From: Candidatus Chloroploca asiatica | GTDB lineage: Bacteria; Chloroflexota; Chloroflexia; Chloroflexales; Chloroflexaceae | Direction of reading: 5' to 3' | Length of the DNA: 64,000 nt | Assembly (NCBI RefSeq): GCF_002532075.1 | Contig: NZ_LYXE01000170.1 | Location: forward strand, 1 to 64,000 | Part shown: positions 61,924-64,000 of the stretch, one piece after another | How positions within the stretch are numbered: position 1 is the stretch's first letter | Layout: every line of letters begins with the position of its first letter | Made by a program: the position numbers and the translations under genes | The notes under the pieces: model-generated | Databases searched by the model: none | Seen by the model: the letters and a program-made list of their open reading frames with translations, nothing else | Told to the model about the DNA's origin: nothing

Positions 61924-63207
61924 TTATGAAACCTGCGCAACAGGACGGCGGAGGGTGCGGGCATGCTGGCGTTCGCGAACCAGGGTTTCGTAGATGGAAC
62001 TCATGCGGCGGGCAATGCCCGGCCATCCATATTCAGTGGCCCGTTGGTGGGCACCTGCACGAAGCTGTGCCGCCAGCAATGGCCTGTCGAGCACCCACGC
62101 AATCCGTTCAGCCAGCGCGTGGTGATCATTAGGAGGGACGAGCAGGCCACTGCGACCATCTTCGATCGTCAGCGCAAGCCCGCCGGCATTCGAGGCAATC
62201 ACCGGAACACCAGAGGCCATGGCTTCGAGCGCAACCAGACCAAAAGACTCGTAGTGGGAAGGAACCGCAACCAGATCGGCAGCCGCAAAATACGTTGGCA
62301 GCAACTCTTGCGGCTGGGCACCAAGAAAACGCACCTGATCGGCGACCCCCAGGTGAGTACGGAGCGCATCGAGCCGACGCTGCTCGGCATTCCACGCCTG
62401 AGGCCGGGTTTCGGGTTCCCCACCGATTAACACCACACGAAGCGCATCAGCATCTGGGCGACCCTGCTCGCGGAGTAACGCCAGCGCCCTGATCAGGGCG
62501 TCCATCCCCTTCAACGGCTCCATGCGTCCAGCACAGAGCAACAGGCGTTCATTGGCAGGCAACCCAAGACGCTGACGCGCGGCAGCCTGATCAGAAGGTT
62601 GAAAACGCTTCAGATCGACCCCACATGGAGTGACGTTGATCCGGTCGGCCTCGGCCCCATAATTCCAGACCATCTGGGCACGGTCGAGTGAAGTCGCAGC
62701 GATAACTGCATCCACCTCATGCATCAAACGGCGCTCGATCGCGATCCGCTGGTTTGTCTCGGTCTCTTCCTTGCTGCGGGCAACGCTATTTTTCAGGGCA
62801 CCGAGGGTATGGAACATATGCACGATTGGCACCCCCCAACTACGGCGGAGGCGAAGCGCTGCTTCACCTGACAACCAATAGTGACTATGGATCACATCAT
62901 ACGACAGATCTTCGCCATCAGCGAAACAGCGCACGCGACTGACAAACTCGGGCAAGTGAACCTGCACCAGATTCTTATCGTACGGCGCAGCGGGGCCAGC
63001 ATGCAAATTGATCACCCGCACGCCACACGAGAGGGGTTCAATGGTTGGCGTCGCACGGCTCTGCGTACGGGTAAAAATATCAACCGGAATGCCGCGCCTC
63101 CCCAATTCACGGGCAAGCTCGCGGACATAGACATTCATCCCACCAGCCTCTTTACCCCCCAGACGGGCCAGCGGGCTACTATGAACACTCAACATTGCAA
63201 CACGCAC
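61924..63207 (-). CDS. Glycosyltransferase family 4, MshA/sucrose-phosphate-synthase-like
   Basis: The GT-B enzyme of 427 residues is placed at GTG 63207 (MRVAMLSVHSSPL), with CAGGAGCGAGCGTTC upstream; the longer frame has no ribosome-binding site. The N-terminal domain has SSPLARLGGKEAGGMNVYVREL, the acceptor-side glycine loop typical of MshA and sucrose-phosphate synthases, then HSHYWLSG and VHMFHTLG. The donor domain has LLLCAGRMEPLKGMDALI and the E-x7-E motif HYESFGLVALEAMASGVPVI. It probably transfers a sugar from a nucleotide-sugar to an unknown acceptor. It is coupled to the downstream MFS gene. Confidence 0.9.
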   Translation of the reverse strand: MRVAMLSVHSSPLARLGGKEAGGMNVYVRELARELGRRGIPVDIFTRTQSRATPTIEPLSCGVRVINLHAGPAAPYDKNLVQVHLPEFVSRVRCFADGEDLSYDVIHSHYWLSGEAALRLRRSWGVPIVHMFHTLGALKNSVARSKEETETNQRIAIERRLMHEVDAVIAATSLDRAQMVWNYGAEADRINVTPCGVDLKRFQPSDQAAARQRLGLPANERLLLCAGRMEPLKGMDALIRALALLREQGRPDADALRVVLIGGEPETRPQAWNAEQRRLDALRTHLGVADQVRFLGAQPQELLPTYFAAADLVAVPSHYESFGLVALEAMASGVPVIASNAGGLALTIEDGRSGLLVPPNDHHALAERIAWVLDRPLLAAQLRAGAHQRATEYGWPGIARRMSSIYETLVRERQHARTLRRPVAQVS

Positions 63208-63376
63208 GAACGCTCGCTCCTGATAAAAAGAGACGGAAGGGAGACAGGATCTACCTGCACCACATCCGCCCATCAATGGGTATATCGATGACAAAAGCAT
63301 AGTGGGCCAGGGCCCACCATGTAGAGTTATACCACTGTTTCGCTCTTCTCACAAGCAGCGCAGGGCTGATGCAACG

Positions 63377-63439
63377 TCTGCCTCCGGCGGTGGGGTGTAG
63401 AGCGGCGAAGTCGCTCCACACCCCACCGCCGGAGGCAGA
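63377..63439. terminator. 28-bp hairpin directly after the AEC transporter stop
   Basis: Arms 63377-63404 and 63412-63439 pair with a single mismatch (TCTGCCTCCGGCGGTGGGG and onward; GCGAAGT loop). The right arm begins at the base after the AEC stop (63440-63442). It probably terminates that gene and shields the downstream glycosyltransferase. Confidence 0.8.
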
Positions 63440-64000
63440 TCACAGCAAAACCAGCACAATCGCCAGCGTCAAAATGCTCACCACATTTGAGAACAAGACC
63501 GTTGCCGTCACAAATTCCGGTAACAGTTTATTCTCCATCGCAATGATCGAAACCAGCACAGCCGTAGGCATACTGGCCTGCAAAATCCCAACATTGCGTT
63601 CGAGGGCTGGCAGCATAAACCAACCGACCGTCGCAAACGCGAGCACTGGCCCGCTGATAAGCCGGATCGAACTCGAAATCAGCAGATCGGCACTGAGTTT
63701 AGGCACCCCGGCATTCGCTAGTTGCACGCCAAGCACAAGCAGCATCGTCGGGATCAGCGCCCCAGAGAGCAGATCAAGCGGGCGACTCACCACGGTCGGC
63801 AAGGCAATTCCCGACCAGTTCACGAGCAAGGCCGGAAACAGCGCAAGCAGAGCCGGGGTCTTGAAGACCTGAATGACAATGCGCATGCTAAACCCATGGC
63901 TAAAATTGGCTGCCGAGACACAGACAATAAAGGCAAGCACAAGATTAGCAAGGAAGTAGATCGTGGCAATGCCAAGCGCCTCGGGGCCTTCGGCAAATTG
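63440..64000 (-). CDS. AEC (auxin efflux carrier) family transporter, C-terminal part
   Basis: The frame stays open to the right edge (first codons QFAEGPEALGIATIYFLANL), so only the last 186 residues are seen; the start lies outside. They include about five membrane helices of the second inverted-repeat half: TPALLALFPALLVNWSG, the helix-breaking LIPTMLLVLGVQLANAG (conserved in AEC proteins), ISGPVLAFATVGWFMLP and MPTAVLVSIIAMENKLLPEFVTATVLFS (split as PTAVLVSIIAMENKL). The family moves organic anions such as malate or malonate. A perfect-type hairpin follows the stop. Confidence 0.85.
   Translation of the reverse strand, partial: QFAEGPEALGIATIYFLANLVLAFIVCVSAANFSHGFSMRIVIQVFKTPALLALFPALLVNWSGIALPTVVSRPLDLLSGALIPTMLLVLGVQLANAGVPKLSADLLISSSIRLISGPVLAFATVGWFMLPALERNVGILQASMPTAVLVSIIAMENKLLPEFVTATVLFSNVVSILTLAIVLVLL

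Overview
The window looks like chromosome of a filamentous anoxygenic phototroph of the Chloroflexales (Chloroflexus/Oscillochloris side). The best evidence is a pair of separate reaction-centre genes, pufL and pufM. In PufM a leucine replaces the accessory-bacteriochlorophyll histidine, which is the Chloroflexus-type three-bacteriopheophytin signature. In Roseiflexus pufL and pufM are fused. A carotenoid desaturase and many (A)GGAGG ribosome-binding sites fit this placement. No transposase, phage or plasmid gene was recognised.

Region 1 (1-15,300) is a complete type I-C CRISPR-Cas locus. The array at 335-6018 has 78 intact 37-bp repeats plus one aberrant unit and is read on the minus strand from a leader at 6019-6230. 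The cas genes follow in the order wHTH regulator, WYL-cas3 fusion, cas5c, cas8c (with a nested cas11c start), cas7, cas4, cas1, cas2, all on the minus strand. Three things stand out. A WYL-type regulator is fused to the N-terminus of Cas3. A 35-bp spacer-sized insertion inside the array is flanked by a 37-bp duplication shifted 13 bp from the repeat, which looks like an off-register integration. Four protospacers were each sampled twice.

Region 2 (15,300-25,100) mixes metabolic genes (two oxidoreductase families, a lysA-type decarboxylase, an isochorismatase-fold hydrolase, the Mg transporter mgtE) with tRNA-Val and three clusters of GC-rich palindromic repeats.

Region 3 (25,100-42,500) holds a glycoside hydrolase, a carotenoid desaturase, a pseudokinase/WD40 receptor-like protein, and a tightly packed minus-strand operon: two large TIGR03663-type membrane proteins, a degenerate APH-fold protein, 6-phosphogluconolactonase and a molybdopterin oxidoreductase. 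The plus-strand genes typA and a group-2 sigma factor follow.

Region 4 (42,500-58,000) has a 1449-residue polytopic membrane protein, an acetate-type sodium symporter with its DUF4212 partner, a pyruvate dehydrogenase E1/E2 operon headed by a CBS/zinc-ribbon protein, a VanW protein, an SDR and an alkyltransferase-like DNA repair protein.

Region 5 (57,560-64,000) is the puf operon (pufL, pufM, then a P-loop-less HPr-kinase-like gene) behind a near-consensus promoter with a palindrome over its -35 box. A glycosyltransferase/MFS pair and a truncated AEC transporter follow.

Long, nearly perfect intergenic hairpins recur throughout. Six share the apical core CCAGC-N3/4-GCTGG but have different outer stems. 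Most lie just 3' of genes and probably act as terminators.
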